Below, in pieces: positions 9,386 through 19,329 of a stretch of 64,000 bases of DNA. The notes under the pieces are model-generated. The model was given only the letters and a program-made list of their open reading frames with translations. It did not search any database and was not told where the DNA came from. Position 1 is the first letter of the stretch, and each line of letters begins with the position of its first letter. Source of the stretch: Allorhizobium ampelinum S4 (GTDB lineage: Bacteria > Pseudomonadota > Alphaproteobacteria > Rhizobiales > Rhizobiaceae); contig NC_011989.1 in assembly GCF_000016285.1 (NCBI RefSeq), forward strand, positions 1,305,001-1,369,000. The letters are read 5' to 3'. The position numbers and the translations under genes are program-made.

Positions 9386-9816
9386 AAACCGCCCCCTTGC
9401 AGGCTGCTGCCGCGCTCCTATCCGGTCTTCTCTTCGGTTTCGGCCTGTCCTTGTCCGGCATGCTGGACCCCGCCCGTGTCCAGGGCTTTCTTGATATTTT
9501 CGGCGCCTGGGACCTGAGCCTGATCTTCGTGCTGGGCGGGGCCGTGGTGACGGCATTCGCCGGCATGGTGCTGGTGCGCCGTATGGCCCGTCCCGTGCTG
9601 GCGGATCGTTTCGCCATGCCGACCGCGACCCACATCGATTTGCCGCTGGTGGCTGGCTCGGCGATTTTCGGGATCGGTTGGGGCCTGGGCGGTTTTTGCC
9701 CCGGTCCGGCGCTGGCGGCTTTGCCGCTAGGCTATGGTGAAAGCCTGATCTTCGTCGCTGCCATGGTGATCGGTATGGTCGTGCATGATCGGTTCTTTGC
9801 GGGACGCAGCCGATGA
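9382..9816 (+). CDS. DUF6691/YeeE-YedE-type membrane protein, subunit 2
   Basis: A 144-residue membrane protein complementary to the preceding one. It has four hydrophobic segments, the SGMLDPARVQGFLD motif near residue 26 and GGFCPGPAL near 103, whose cysteine is characteristic of the second half (PmpB-like) of split YeeE/YedE transporters. Starts ATG at 9382 overlapping the previous stop, and its own stop overlaps the start of the TauE-type gene. Confidence 0.87.
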   Translation: MKTAPLQAAAALLSGLLFGFGLSLSGMLDPARVQGFLDIFGAWDLSLIFVLGGAVVTAFAGMVLVRRMARPVLADRFAMPTATHIDLPLVAGSAIFGIGWGLGGFCPGPALAALPLGYGESLIFVAAMVIGMVVHDRFFAGRSR

Positions 9817-10592
9817 ACACGCTTTTCGCGGCCGTCGGTTCCGGTGGTCTGGTGGGTTTTACCCTCGGATTACTGGGGGGAGGCGGCTCTATCCTGGCGA
9901 CGCCGCTGCTGCTCTATGTGGTTGGCGTATCGCAACCGCATGTGGCCATCGGCACCGGCGCCCTGGCGGTCTCGGCCAATGCCCTTATCAATTTTGCCAG
10001 CCATGCCCTGAAAGGCAATGTCCGCTGGCGATGCGGCGCGGTGTTTGCGGCTTTGGGCGTCATCGGCGCATTGGCCGGGTCCTCGCTTGGCAAGGCGATG
10101 GATGGCACGAGGCTTCTGCTGTTGTTCGGTATTGTCATGGTGGCCGTCGGGGTGTGGATGCTGCGGCCAAGAAAAGCGGTGGCTGCTGCTCCGAGGCCGG
10201 TGGATCTGCGCATGTGCCTGACGACGGCGCTTGTGGCGCTGGTATCGGGTGCCGCCTCCGGCTTTTTCGGGATTGGCGGCGGCTTTCTGATCGTTCCGGG
10301 GCTGATCCTTGCGACGGGCATGCCAATGATCAATGCAGTCGGCACATCGCTTATGGCGGTGACGGCCTTCGGGCTGGCGACGGCTGTGAATTACGCACTG
10401 TCAGGTCTGGTGGACTGGGCTTTGGCGGCGGAGTTCATTCTGGGTGGTCTGCTGGGCGGTATTGTCGGCACTCTGGCGGCAACCCGGCTCGGCGCGCATA
10501 AAAACACCCTCAACCGGATGTTTGCGGCGATGGTTTTTCTGGTCGCCTTCTATGTGATCTACAAGAGCTCCGGCGCGATCATTACGCGCTGA
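9813..10592 (+). CDS. TauE/SafE family sulfite/sulfur-anion exporter
   Basis: A 259-residue membrane protein with about eight helices in two related halves. It has glycine-rich repeats (GLLGGGGSILATPLLLYVVG and FFGIGGGFLIVPGLI) typical of TauE/SafE permeases. In BigR operons this protein is thought to export sulfite formed by persulfide oxidation. Last gene of the blh operon. Its 3' end overlaps the convergent purN by 11 bases, and I see no terminator between them. Confidence 0.9.
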   Translation: MNTLFAAVGSGGLVGFTLGLLGGGGSILATPLLLYVVGVSQPHVAIGTGALAVSANALINFASHALKGNVRWRCGAVFAALGVIGALAGSSLGKAMDGTRLLLLFGIVMVAVGVWMLRPRKAVAAAPRPVDLRMCLTTALVALVSGAASGFFGIGGGFLIVPGLILATGMPMINAVGTSLMAVTAFGLATAVNYALSGLVDWALAAEFILGGLLGGIVGTLAATRLGAHKNTLNRMFAAMVFLVAFYVIYKSSGAIITR

Positions 10593-11271
10593 GCAGCCGC
10601 GCCTCAGCATCCGCGACAAAGCCGGCGCGCTCAATGCGACCGTCTTCCAGCATGGTGACGGTGCCGCCTGCCACCAGCTGCAAGGCGACCGGATAGATGC
10701 GATGCTCCACGGTCAGGGTGCGGGTCGCCAGCGCATCAGCGGTATCGGTTGGCAACACGGGTACGGCGGCCTGCGCGACAATTGGACCTTCATCCATACC
10801 TTCGGTGACGAAATGCACGGTGCAGCCGGCAATCTTCATCCCGGCATCCAGCGCCCGCTGGTGGGTGTGAAGACCCGGAAACAGCGGCAGAAGTGACGGG
10901 TGAATATTAAGAATACGGCCCTGGTAGCGGCGAATGAAATCGCCCGACAGCAGCCGCATATAACCGGCAAGACAGATCAGGTCGGGCTGTACCTGATCCA
11001 GCGCCGCCAGAATGGCGGCTTCGTGGTCAGCCTTGCTGGCATGGTCCTTACGGGGAAAGGCGGCAGCGAAAATGCCGAGATCGCGGGCCTTGACCAGACC
11101 GCCAGCCTCCGGCTTGTCGGAGAATACCGCAACGATTTCCGCCGGGTAATCCGCCTCTTCGCAGGCCTTGGCCAGCGCCACCATATTGGAGCCGCTGCCG
11201 GAAACCAGCACGGCGACACGCTTTTTGGCGTGAGATGGCCTTTCGACCGCCGATGAAGGTGCCGAACTCAT
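10582..11271 (-). CDS. purN: Phosphoribosylglycinamide formyltransferase
   Basis: A 229-residue purine biosynthesis enzyme that formylates GAR using 10-formyl-THF. After a 17-residue leader the fold begins [14 protein letters not shown]. The catalytic region [21 protein letters not shown] and the D of EGMDEGPIV are present. The start overlaps the purM stop (ATGA), giving a purM-purN operon. It ends inside the 3' end of the convergent TauE-type gene. Confidence 0.96.
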   Translation of the reverse strand: MSSAPSSAVERPSHAKKRVAVLVSGSGSNMVALAKACEEADYPAEIVAVFSDKPEAGGLVKARDLGIFAAAFPRKDHASKADHEAAILAALDQVQPDLICLAGYMRLLSGDFIRRYQGRILNIHPSLLPLFPGLHTHQRALDAGMKIAGCTVHFVTEGMDEGPIVAQAAVPVLPTDTADALATRTLTVEHRIYPVALQLVAGGTVTMLEDGRIERAGFVADAEARLLSA

Positions 11272-12341
11272 AGGCCGAGCGTTCCCTTGTAGACGGTACC
11301 GGGCGCGCCTTCCTCACGGGAAATCATCCGGCCGAGACGGGCGACGGTTTCGCCTTCGGCTTCCAGAGCCGCAGCAACCGCATCGGCGTTTTCGGCAGCG
11401 ACCACGACAATCATGCCGACGCCGCAATTGAAAGTGCGCAGCATTTCATTCTGCGCCACGCCACCGGTTTTCGACAGCCACGAAAACACGGTGGGAACCG
11501 TGATCGACGCGAGGTCGATTTCGGCGGCCAGATGCTTTGGCAATACGCGCGGAATATTTTCCGGAAAACCACCGCCGGTAATATGGGCCAGCGCCTTCAA
11601 GGCCTTGGTCTCGCGGATCGCCTTCAACAGCGGCTTCACATAGATCCGGGTCGGGGTCAGCAGAGCCGCGCCAAGCGTAGCACCTTCTGCAAACGGTGCC
11701 GGTGCGTCCCAGCCAAGGCCGGCAAGCTCGACGATCTTGCGCACCAGCGAAAAGCCGTTGGAATGGACGCCGGATGAGGCAAGACCCAGAATGACATCGC
11801 CCTCGGCAATATCGCCAGCGGGCAGAAGCTGTCCGCGCTCGGCGGCACCGACCGCAAAACCGGCCAGATCGTAATCGCCGCCGGAATACATGCCGGGCAT
11901 TTCAGCGGTCTCGCCGCCGATCAGCGCGCAGCCTGCCTCGCGGCAGCCCGCCGCAATGCCGCCAACAATGGCCGCACCCTGGTTGGGATCGAGCTTGCCG
12001 GTGGCGTAATAATCGAGAAACAGCAGGGGTTCGGCACCCTGCACCACGAGATCGTTGACGCACATGGCGACGAGGTCGATGCCGACAGTGTCATGCAGGC
12101 CTGCATCAATGGCAATCTTCAGCTTGGTGCCGACGCCGTCATTGGCCGCCACCAAAATCGGATCGGTAAAGCCTGCCGCTTTCAGGTCGAACAATCCGCC
12201 GAAGCCGCCAATCTCGCCATCGGCGCCGGGGCGGCGGGTGGAGCGAACCGCAGGCTTGATCTTTTCGACCAGAAGATTGCCCGCATCGATATCGACGCCT
12301 GCATCGCTATAGGTCAGACCGTTTTTCCCCGACTTGCTCAT
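11268..12341 (-). CDS. purM: Phosphoribosylformylglycinamidine cyclo-ligase
   Basis: A 357-residue AIR synthetase, the fifth step of purine synthesis. It starts [19 protein letters not shown], with GGFGGLFDL near 53, the ATP-site region [10 protein letters not shown] near 75 and [11 protein letters not shown] near 155. ATG at 12341 has GGAGACGAACGG before it. Transcribed divergently from perM across a 270-base gap that must hold both promoters. Confidence 0.97.
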   Translation of the reverse strand: MSKSGKNGLTYSDAGVDIDAGNLLVEKIKPAVRSTRRPGADGEIGGFGGLFDLKAAGFTDPILVAANDGVGTKLKIAIDAGLHDTVGIDLVAMCVNDLVVQGAEPLLFLDYYATGKLDPNQGAAIVGGIAAGCREAGCALIGGETAEMPGMYSGGDYDLAGFAVGAAERGQLLPAGDIAEGDVILGLASSGVHSNGFSLVRKIVELAGLGWDAPAPFAEGATLGAALLTPTRIYVKPLLKAIRETKALKALAHITGGGFPENIPRVLPKHLAAEIDLASITVPTVFSWLSKTGGVAQNEMLRTFNCGVGMIVVVAAENADAVAAALEAEGETVARLGRMISREEGAPGTVYKGTLGL

Positions 12342-12611
12342 CCGTTCGTCTCCGCTGGTTGGCAGGGTTGGCACGTTTCGCCCGCCATGGCATGGGTGGG
12401 GCCGCGATGCAAGCGCAAGGGCCGGAAACTCCCGCTTTTTCGTCGTTTTCCAAGGTCTGTGGTGGCTGCATATGCGAATTGCGGTCGCGCCACCTTGACC
12501 CTTGACGAAACACCATCCTATCTCATGTTCATCGGCACGATGCTAGGATGGCCTGTTGTGGCCCGCCCTATCCAGTTTGCAAAAGGCAATCCGCCGGGAA
12601 GGACATAAATC

Positions 12612-13751
12612 ATGATCAAGCGCGTCAGCGGCCCCGTTTTCTGGCGGCAGGTTCTTTTCGGCATCGGCACGCTGGCGGTGGTCATCGCCTTTTTGCTGAC
12701 CTTCAGCTCCATTCTGCTGCCGTTTGTGGCTGGCATGGCGCTCGCCTATTTTCTCGATCCGGTCGCCGACCGGCTGGAGCGGCTGGGCCTGTCGCGGATG
12801 ATGGCGACAGTGTTGATCCTGGTGTCCTTCGTGGTGATTTTCGTCTTGTCGCTGGTGATCATCATTCCGGTCCTCGTTACCCAGCTCAACGACTTCATCA
12901 CCAATATCCCTGATTATGTCAGCCAGTTGCAGGCGCTGATTGCCAAATCCAACGCCTCCTGGGTACCGAAATGGCTGAATGGCCAGGTGAGCACCCAGAT
13001 GGCGGCGATCAAGGGCAATTTTTCCCGCTATCTGGCGGAAGGGGCAGGCTTTATCGGCACGCTTCTGTCGCAATTGTGGAATTCCGGCAAGGCGCTGCTT
13101 GATATCATCTCCCTGTTGGTGGTGACCCCGGTCGTCGCCTTCTATCTTCTGCTCGACTGGGACCGGATGATGGCCAAGTTGGACAGCCTCATTCCGCGCA
13201 ATCAGGTTGGCGCCGTGCGGGAAATCGCCCGTGAAATGAACCGGACCATTGCCGGTTTCGTGCGTGGCCAGGGCTCGCTCTGCCTCATCCTCGGCATTTA
13301 CTACGCGGTCGGCCTGTCGCTGATCGGTTTGAATTTTGGCCTGCTGATCGGCTTTTTCACCGGCATGATCAGCTTCATTCCCTATGTCGGCTCATCCGTT
13401 GGGCTGGTTCTGGCGCTGGGCATGGCGGCGGTGCAGTTCTGGCCGGACTATCTCTGGGTGGTCATAACGGGCGTATTCTTCTTCACTGGCCAGTTTCTGG
13501 AAGGCAATGTCCTTCAGCCCAAGCTGGTCGGCTCCAGCGTCGGTCTGCATCCCGTCTGGCTGATGTTTGCGATGTTCGCCTTCGGCTCGCTCTTCGGTTT
13601 TCTCGGGGTTCTGGTTGCCGTTCCCTGCGCGGCGGCAGTTGGCGTGCTTGTTCGCTTTGCCGTGCGGCGGTATCTTGACAGCGATCTATACTATGGTGAG
13701 GAGGCGACCGTGATCAAGGACGTCCGCCCTCCCGTCATTTCAGAGACGTAA
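12612..13751 (+). CDS. perM: AI-2E/PerM family transporter
   Basis: A 379-residue membrane protein of the AI-2E transporter (PerM) family. It has paired N-terminal helices, a long periplasmic or cytosolic segment at about 75-155, and a C-terminal helix bundle with FIPYVGSSVGLVLA and GNVLQPKLVGSSVGLHPVWL, the family signature. Transport substrate unknown. hdaA starts at the very next base after its TAA, so the pair is a tight operon, as in other alphaproteobacteria. Confidence 0.9.
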   Translation: MIKRVSGPVFWRQVLFGIGTLAVVIAFLLTFSSILLPFVAGMALAYFLDPVADRLERLGLSRMMATVLILVSFVVIFVLSLVIIIPVLVTQLNDFITNIPDYVSQLQALIAKSNASWVPKWLNGQVSTQMAAIKGNFSRYLAEGAGFIGTLLSQLWNSGKALLDIISLLVVTPVVAFYLLLDWDRMMAKLDSLIPRNQVGAVREIAREMNRTIAGFVRGQGSLCLILGIYYAVGLSLIGLNFGLLIGFFTGMISFIPYVGSSVGLVLALGMAAVQFWPDYLWVVITGVFFFTGQFLEGNVLQPKLVGSSVGLHPVWLMFAMFAFGSLFGFLGVLVAVPCAAAVGVLVRFAVRRYLDSDLYYGEEATVIKDVRPPVISET

Positions 13752-14474
13752 ATGCGTGACATCGACAAGACAGCGGCCCGACGCCAAGCATATGACGGCA
13801 AAACGGGCGAACAATTGCCGCTCGCCTTGGGCCACAGGCCGGCATCGGGCCGTGACGACCTGCTTGTCTCTGGCCGGCTGGCGGCTGCCGTGTCTGTTGT
13901 CGATGCCTGGCCCAACTGGCCGTCGCCGGTGGTGATATTGTCGGGGCCGCAAGGCTCCGGTAAATCGCATCTGGCGGAAATCTGGCGGACGCAAAGTGGG
14001 GCTGTTGATATTCTGCCTCTTTCGGGAGCGGATGCCTCCATGACCGCATCCAGGGGGGCGGTGCTGTTTGAGGACGCTGACCGGGCGGATTTCGACGAGG
14101 TCGAGTTGTTTCATGTTATCAATAGCGTCAAGCAGCATGGGACGAGCCTGCTGATCACTTCGCGCACCTGGCCTTTGTCCTGGCCGGTTAAGCTTGCGGA
14201 CCTGCGTTCCCGGCTGAAGGCCGCGACACTGGTTGAAATCGGCGAGCCGGACGAGGCCTTGCTGTCGCAGGTGATCGTCAAGCTGTTTGCCGACCGCCAA
14301 TTGGCGATTGACGAGCGGGTCGTTGATTATATCGTTCAGCGTATGGAACGGTCGCTGGCTGCCGCCCAGGCCGTGGTTGAGCAATTGGACCGGTTGGCAC
14401 TGGCACGGCGGGCAAAAATTTCGCGTGCGCTGGCGGCAGAGGTTCTGGACGCGGTCGTGGCGCACGATCGCTAA
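13752..14474 (+). CDS. hdaA: HdaA, DnaA-related regulator of replication initiation
   Basis: A 240-residue AAA+ protein that lacks DnaA's DNA-binding domain. The N-terminus carries QLPLAL (about residues 22-27), which fits the QLxLxL motif for binding the DnaN sliding clamp. The Walker A is GPQGSGKSHL near 63, and FEDAD near 103 is Walker B-like. Hda/HdaA bound to the clamp stimulates ATP hydrolysis by DnaA after initiation. Its place between perM and ppk is conserved in this order of bacteria. Confidence 0.9.
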   Translation: MRDIDKTAARRQAYDGKTGEQLPLALGHRPASGRDDLLVSGRLAAAVSVVDAWPNWPSPVVILSGPQGSGKSHLAEIWRTQSGAVDILPLSGADASMTASRGAVLFEDADRADFDEVELFHVINSVKQHGTSLLITSRTWPLSWPVKLADLRSRLKAATLVEIGEPDEALLSQVIVKLFADRQLAIDERVVDYIVQRMERSLAAAQAVVEQLDRLALARRAKISRALAAEVLDAVVAHDR

Positions 14475-14638
14475 AGCCTGTCACAGGAACGTCGTGTTGC
14501 TGGTATAGTTGGGCAAGTCTCTGACTCGGAAACCGTTTCAGGGTGGAGTGTAGTTTATCGGGTGGAAGGGGCTGGTGCATCATGGATGATGCGCCAACCT
14601 TTATATGCCGGAAGGCATTGAAAACGAAGGCGGGAACA

Positions 14639-16843
14639 ATGGAATCGGTAACGGAATCGGCGGTATCTCAGGAAACGGTTATCCTGGCGGGAGAAGAGGT
14701 CGCGCGCGAGGAATTGCTCTCCAGCCCGCATCGCTTCATCAATCGCGAATTTTCCTGGCTGCAATTCAATCGGCGAGTGCTTGAGGAAACCCTGAACACC
14801 GCCCATCCGTTGCTGGAGCGTGTGCGCTTCCTGTCGATTTCCGCCGCCAACCTGGATGAGTTTTTCATGGTGCGCGTCGCCGGGCTGGAAGGCCAGGTGC
14901 GCCAGGGTATTGTTATCAAGAGCCCTGATGGACGCACGCCGGTTGAGCAGCTGGAAGATATCCTCAAGGAAATCGACAATCTGCAAATGGAACAGCAGGC
15001 GTCGCTGGCCGTCTTGCAGCAATATCTCGCCAAGGAAGACATTCTGATCGTCCGGCCCTCCGCTCTTTCCGAGGAAGACCGAACCTGGCTTGGCACTGAA
15101 TTCGAGCAGTCGATCTTTCCTGTCCTGACGCCACTGTCCATCGATCCGGCCCATCCGTTCCCCTTCATTCCCAATCTCGGTTTTTCCATGGGCCTGCAAC
15201 TGGAAAGCCTGCACGGCAAGGAGCCGATGACGGCATTGCTGCGCCTGCCGACCGCGCTGGACCGGTTCATTCGCCTGCCCGACGACAAGAACACCATCCG
15301 CTACATCACGCTCGAAGATGTGGTCGGCATGTTCATCCACCGGCTCTATCCCGGTTATGACGTCAAGGGTTACGGCACGTTCCGCATCATCCGCGACAGC
15401 GATATCGAGGTCGAGGAAGAGGCCGAGGATCTGGTCCGGTTTTTCGAAACTGCTCTGAAACGACGTCGCCGCGGCAAGGTGATCCGCATCGAGACCGATT
15501 CGGAAATGCCAGCGGCGCTGCGCCAGTTCGTGGTGCAGGAGCTGAATGTGCCCGATAACCGCGTTGCGGTTCTGCCGGGCCTGTTGGCGCTGAATACCAT
15601 ATCCGAAATCACCAAGGCACCGCGTGAAGATTTGCGGTTTGAGCCTTACAATGCCCGTTTCCCGGAGCGGGTTCGTGAGCATATGGGCGATTGCCTGGCG
15701 GCAATCCGCGAGAAGGACATGGTGGTTCACCACCCTTACGAAAGCTTCGATGTCGTGGTGCAGTTCCTGCTGCAGGCCGCCCGCGATCCCGACGTGCTGG
15801 CCATCAAGCAGACGCTTTACCGTACTTCCAACGATAGCCCGATTGTCCGCGCCCTGATCGATGCCGCCGATGCCGGAAAATCGGTGACGGCGCTGGTGGA
15901 GTTGAAGGCCCGGTTTGATGAAGAGGCCAATATCCGCTGGGCGCGCGACCTGGAGCGGGCTGGCGTGCAGGTGGTGTTCGGCTTTATCGAGCTGAAGACC
16001 CATGCCAAGATGTCGATGGTGGTGCGCCGCGAGGACGGCAAGCTCAGGACCTATTGCCACCTTGGCACCGGTAACTATCACCCGATTACCGCGAAGATCT
16101 ATACGGACTTGTCGTTCTTCACCTGCAATCCGAAGATTGCGCATGACATGGCCAATGTCTTCAACTTCATCACCGGCTATGGAGAGCCGGAGGAAAACAT
16201 GAAGCTGGCGGTGTCTCCCTACACGATGCGTTCGCGCATTCTGCGCCATATCGAGGAAGAAACCAGCAATGCCAAGGATGGTAAACCGTCCGGCATCTGG
16301 ATGAAGATGAACTCGCTGGTCGATCCCGAGATCATCGATGCGCTTTACCGCGCCAGCCGCGCAGGCGTCGAAGTGGATCTGGTCATTCGCGGCATTTGCT
16401 GCCTGCGGCCGCAGGTGGCGGGTCTCTCTGAAAATATCCGAGTCAAATCGATCATCGGGCGGTTCCTTGAGCACAGCCGGATTTTCTGCTTCGGCAACGG
16501 CCATCGTCTGCCCTCCGAAAAGGCGCTGGTCTATATCGGTTCGGCCGATATGATGCCGCGCAATCTCGACCGGCGCGTTGAAACCTTGGTGCCTTTGGTC
16601 AACCCAACCGTGCATGAACAGGTTCTCTCGCAGATCATGCTGGGCAATCTGATTGACAACCAGCAGAGCTACGAGATATTGCCCGATGGAACGTCGAGGC
16701 GCATCGATGTGCGTGCAGGCGAGGAACCTTTTAACGCGCAACAGTATTTCATGACCAATCCCAGCCTGTCCGGGCGGGGAGAAGCTTTGAAATCGAGCGC
16801 GCCGAAGCTGATCGCCGGGGTTGTTTCCGGTCGAAAAAGCTAG
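14639..16843 (+). CDS. ppk: Polyphosphate kinase 1
   Basis: A 734-residue enzyme that polymerises ATP gamma-phosphate into inorganic polyphosphate. It begins with the PPK N-domain ([20 protein letters not shown]). The phosphorylated active-site histidine lies in [10 protein letters not shown] near residue 473, and the second phospholipase-D-like segment [12 protein letters not shown] lies near 637. ATG at 14639 with GAAGGCGGGAACA is preferred over upstream starts. The TAG stop is the first three bases of a RIME1-like repeat. ppx follows 176 bases later. Confidence 0.95.
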   Translation: MESVTESAVSQETVILAGEEVAREELLSSPHRFINREFSWLQFNRRVLEETLNTAHPLLERVRFLSISAANLDEFFMVRVAGLEGQVRQGIVIKSPDGRTPVEQLEDILKEIDNLQMEQQASLAVLQQYLAKEDILIVRPSALSEEDRTWLGTEFEQSIFPVLTPLSIDPAHPFPFIPNLGFSMGLQLESLHGKEPMTALLRLPTALDRFIRLPDDKNTIRYITLEDVVGMFIHRLYPGYDVKGYGTFRIIRDSDIEVEEEAEDLVRFFETALKRRRRGKVIRIETDSEMPAALRQFVVQELNVPDNRVAVLPGLLALNTISEITKAPREDLRFEPYNARFPERVREHMGDCLAAIREKDMVVHHPYESFDVVVQFLLQAARDPDVLAIKQTLYRTSNDSPIVRALIDAADAGKSVTALVELKARFDEEANIRWARDLERAGVQVVFGFIELKTHAKMSMVVRREDGKLRTYCHLGTGNYHPITAKIYTDLSFFTCNPKIAHDMANVFNFITGYGEPEENMKLAVSPYTMRSRILRHIEEETSNAKDGKPSGIWMKMNSLVDPEIIDALYRASRAGVEVDLVIRGICCLRPQVAGLSENIRVKSIIGRFLEHSRIFCFGNGHRLPSEKALVYIGSADMMPRNLDRRVETLVPLVNPTVHEQVLSQIMLGNLIDNQQSYEILPDGTSRRIDVRAGEEPFNAQQYFMTNPSLSGRGEALKSSAPKLIAGVVSGRKS

Positions 16844-16945
16844 AGTTTGCCTTAGGAAAAGTGGAACCCGGTTTTCCCGAAAAGACAAACGAAAACAAGA
16901 GTAGCGAGAGTCTGTCTGGTTCAATATGAAACTGACAGACTCTAA
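16841..16945. repeat. RIME1-like two-palindrome repeat (copy C, inverted orientation)
   Basis: About 105 bases between ppk and ppx. The first hairpin has arms GTTTGCCT/AGACAAAC around a core GAAAAGTGGAACCCGGTTTTC. The second has perfect 10-bp arms AGAGTCTGTC (16907-16916) and GACAGACTCT (16934-16943). The hairpin order is reversed relative to copies A and B. Arm sequences differ from those copies while pairing is kept. The first TAG is the ppk stop codon. Confidence 0.8.
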
Positions 16946-17019
16946 GCAGGATTTCCGAAAGGCGGTGACCGGCTTTCGGAGCGAACCTGCAAAGCAAGTG
17001 AACGCCAAACTGGATACGC

Positions 17020-18540
17020 ATGACCCAATCCGAAGCGCAGGGGCGTCTCCCCGGAATTTCCCCTGTTTCCGTCGTCGATATCGGCTCGAATTCCATTCGC
17101 CTCGTCATCTACGAGGGCCTGTCTCGGGCGCCTGCCATTCTCTTTAATGAGAAAGTGCTGTGCGGTCTGGGCAAGGGGCTCGCCAAGACCGGCAGGATGG
17201 ATGAAGAGGGTGTCAGGCGCGCGCTTTTGGCGCTGAAGCGTTTTCACGCCTTGTCGCAGCAGGCCCGTGCGGTCTCCATGCATGTTCTGGCAACGGCGGC
17301 TGCGCGAGAGGCGCAGAACGGCCCCGCGTTCATCGCCGAGGCCGAAGCAATCCTCGACCATAAAATCGAGGTTCTGTCCGGCGAGGAAGAGGCGCTTTAT
17401 TCCGCCTATGGCATCATCAGCGGCTTTCACGACCCCGACGGCATTGCCGGGGATCTGGGCGGTGGCTCTCTCGAGCTGGTCGATGTCAAGGGGCAGGCGA
17501 TTGGCAAGGGAATTACCCTGCCACTCGGCGGCCTGCGGCTATCGGAACTGTCAGAAGGCTCACTTGAAAAGGCGGCCAGTTTTGCCCGCAAGCAGGTACG
17601 CTCGGCCAGCCTGTTGAAAAATGGGCAGGGGCGGACGTTTTATGCGGTCGGTGGCACATGGCGCAATATTGCCAAGCTGCATATGGAAATCCGCAATTAT
17701 CCCCTGCATATGATGCAGGGCTATGAAGTGTCCACTGCCGAGATGATGCAGTTTCTCGACGAAATCCTGACTGGTGTTAGCGCCCGCGCACCGGCTTGGC
17801 AGACTGTTTCCAAGAGCCGCCGCACATTGATTCCTTTTGGCGCGGTTGCGCTTCGCGAAGTGCTGGAGGCCATGCAGCCTGCCCGGGTCTGCTTTTCCGC
17901 GCAAGGCGTGCGTGAGGGCTATCTTTATTCGAAGCTGTCGGACGAGATCCGCGCGCTGGACCCATTGCTGGAAGCGGCCGACGAATTGGCAATCCTGCGC
18001 GCCCGCTCGCCGGAACATGCGCGTGAGCTTGCAGAGTGGTCCGGCGCGATGATGCCGTTTTTCGATGTCGTGGAGACGGAGGAGGAGGCTCGCTATCGGC
18101 AGGCCGCCTGCCTTCTGGCCGATCTGAGCTGGCGCGCCCATCCCGATTATCGCGGCTTGCAGGCGCTGAACCTGATTGCCCACTCCTCCTTTGTCGGCAT
18201 CAGCCATCCGGGCCGGGCTTTTATCGCGCTCAGCAATTACTACCGGTTCGAAGGCCTGCATGACGATGGGCAGACCGGGCCGCTCGCCACCATTGCCACG
18301 CAGAGATTGCTGGACCGGGCAAAGCTCTTGGGTGGACTTCTGCGCGTGGTCTACCTGTTTTCGGCCTCGATGCCGGGCGTGGTAGATCACCTGACCTTCG
18401 AGCGCTCGAAGCGGTCGGATCTCGACCTCGAATTCGTGATACCGAAGGAATATCACGATTTTGCCGGGGAGCGCCTGGATGGGCGTTTGCAGCAACTGTC
18501 GAAACTGACAGGCAAGCGGCTGGCCTTTCGGTTTGAGTGA
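17020..18540 (+). CDS. ppx: Exopolyphosphatase (Ppx/GppA family)
   Basis: A 506-residue member of the ASKHA phosphatase superfamily that degrades polyphosphate or converts pppGpp. VVDIGSNSIRLVIYEG near residue 14 and GDLGGGSLEL near 146 are the phosphate-binding motifs. A C-terminal HD-like helical extension follows from about 320. It pairs with ppk, so the two genes together set polyphosphate level. Separated from ppk by the RIME1-like repeat, which may influence mRNA stability between them. Confidence 0.94.
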   Translation: MTQSEAQGRLPGISPVSVVDIGSNSIRLVIYEGLSRAPAILFNEKVLCGLGKGLAKTGRMDEEGVRRALLALKRFHALSQQARAVSMHVLATAAAREAQNGPAFIAEAEAILDHKIEVLSGEEEALYSAYGIISGFHDPDGIAGDLGGGSLELVDVKGQAIGKGITLPLGGLRLSELSEGSLEKAASFARKQVRSASLLKNGQGRTFYAVGGTWRNIAKLHMEIRNYPLHMMQGYEVSTAEMMQFLDEILTGVSARAPAWQTVSKSRRTLIPFGAVALREVLEAMQPARVCFSAQGVREGYLYSKLSDEIRALDPLLEAADELAILRARSPEHARELAEWSGAMMPFFDVVETEEEARYRQAACLLADLSWRAHPDYRGLQALNLIAHSSFVGISHPGRAFIALSNYYRFEGLHDDGQTGPLATIATQRLLDRAKLLGGLLRVVYLFSASMPGVVDHLTFERSKRSDLDLEFVIPKEYHDFAGERLDGRLQQLSKLTGKRLAFRFE

Positions 18541-18560
18541 GCTGATTGCTGCTGTTGTTG

Positions 18561-19094
18561 TTATTGGTGATCGTTGATCTCGTCTGCCCGTGATCCGGCG
18601 AGTCCCTCAGTCAGCGCTTTACGAAAGGCCGCGAGCGTTTCGGCGCTGACATAGTGCTCGATTCCTTCGGCGTCGATCCGCGCGGTCTTTTCGCAGACGC
18701 CGAGCATTTTCAGAAAATCCTCAACAGTCTCGTGCCGCTCCCGGCTTTCCCGAGCCAGTTTTTCTCCGGCCTGGGTCAGGAAGACTCCGCGATAGGGCTT
18801 GCGGGAAATCAGACCGCCCTCGGTCAGTCGGGCCAGCATCTTGGCCACGGTCGGTTGGGCGACGCCGAGCCGTTGGGCGATATCGACCTGACGGGCCTCC
18901 TGACCTTCGGCGATCAGATCTGCGATCAGTTCGACATAATCCTCCACCAGCGCGCTGCGTTGCGCCTCGCGCGCCTGCCGGAAGCCTTCAGAATGGGCGT
19001 CGGCATCCGGCAGGGAAACGGTCCGGGGCTTTGAAGGTGACGTGCGCGCCAAATGCTGGTCCTCGTATTCAGTGGGGTACTCGCCTTGCACCAT
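18561..19094 (-). CDS. mntR: MntR, DtxR-family manganese-responsive regulator
   Basis: About 177 residues, close to E. coli MntR: the block [20 protein letters not shown], the helix-turn-helix [16 protein letters not shown], and metal-ligand region [13 protein letters not shown] with AEGIEHYVS. Mn(II)-bound MntR represses manganese import. The start is uncertain: ATG at 19094 is chosen because upstream residues have no homology, but an in-frame start at 19148 exists. It is divergent from mntH with an operator between. Confidence 0.9.
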   Translation of the reverse strand: MVQGEYPTEYEDQHLARTSPSKPRTVSLPDADAHSEGFRQAREAQRSALVEDYVELIADLIAEGQEARQVDIAQRLGVAQPTVAKMLARLTEGGLISRKPYRGVFLTQAGEKLARESRERHETVEDFLKMLGVCEKTARIDAEGIEHYVSAETLAAFRKALTEGLAGSRADEINDHQ

Positions 19095-19239
19095 TTTTGA
19101 CGCAACCGTGCGCTGTGGCCTGGTCCAGGCGAAACAATGCAGTAGCAAGTCTTGGCCTTGATGACCAGCCTCCGGCGGCTTTCGAAAAACAGCGGGATTG
19201 CGGGATGCGGCCCATAGGCAGAACCTTCGAATAAAGCCA

Positions 19240-19265
19240 ATGCAATAGAATATAGCCTATTGCAT
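19240..19265. promoter_or_regulatory. MntR-type operator upstream of mntH
   Basis: An inverted repeat ATGCAATAG (19240-19248), an 8-base spacer and CTATTGCAT (19257-19265), in an AT-rich stretch 65 bases before the mntH start and beside mntR. Position and symmetry fit an MntR or Mur-type manganese box. The assignment to MntR is inference from neighbourhood. Confidence 0.7.
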
Positions 19266-19329
19266 AATTAAAAAAACCGGCGCAGATTGTTGCGAATTAA
19301 TCGCAATAAAAACCAGGCTACGGGCACTT

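Noticed and set aside
14555..17008. A 817-codon open frame on the minus strand opposite ppk
   Set aside because: It is a mirror of the conserved ppk frame; its translation is low-complexity, rich in H/Q/R, with no recognisable domain.
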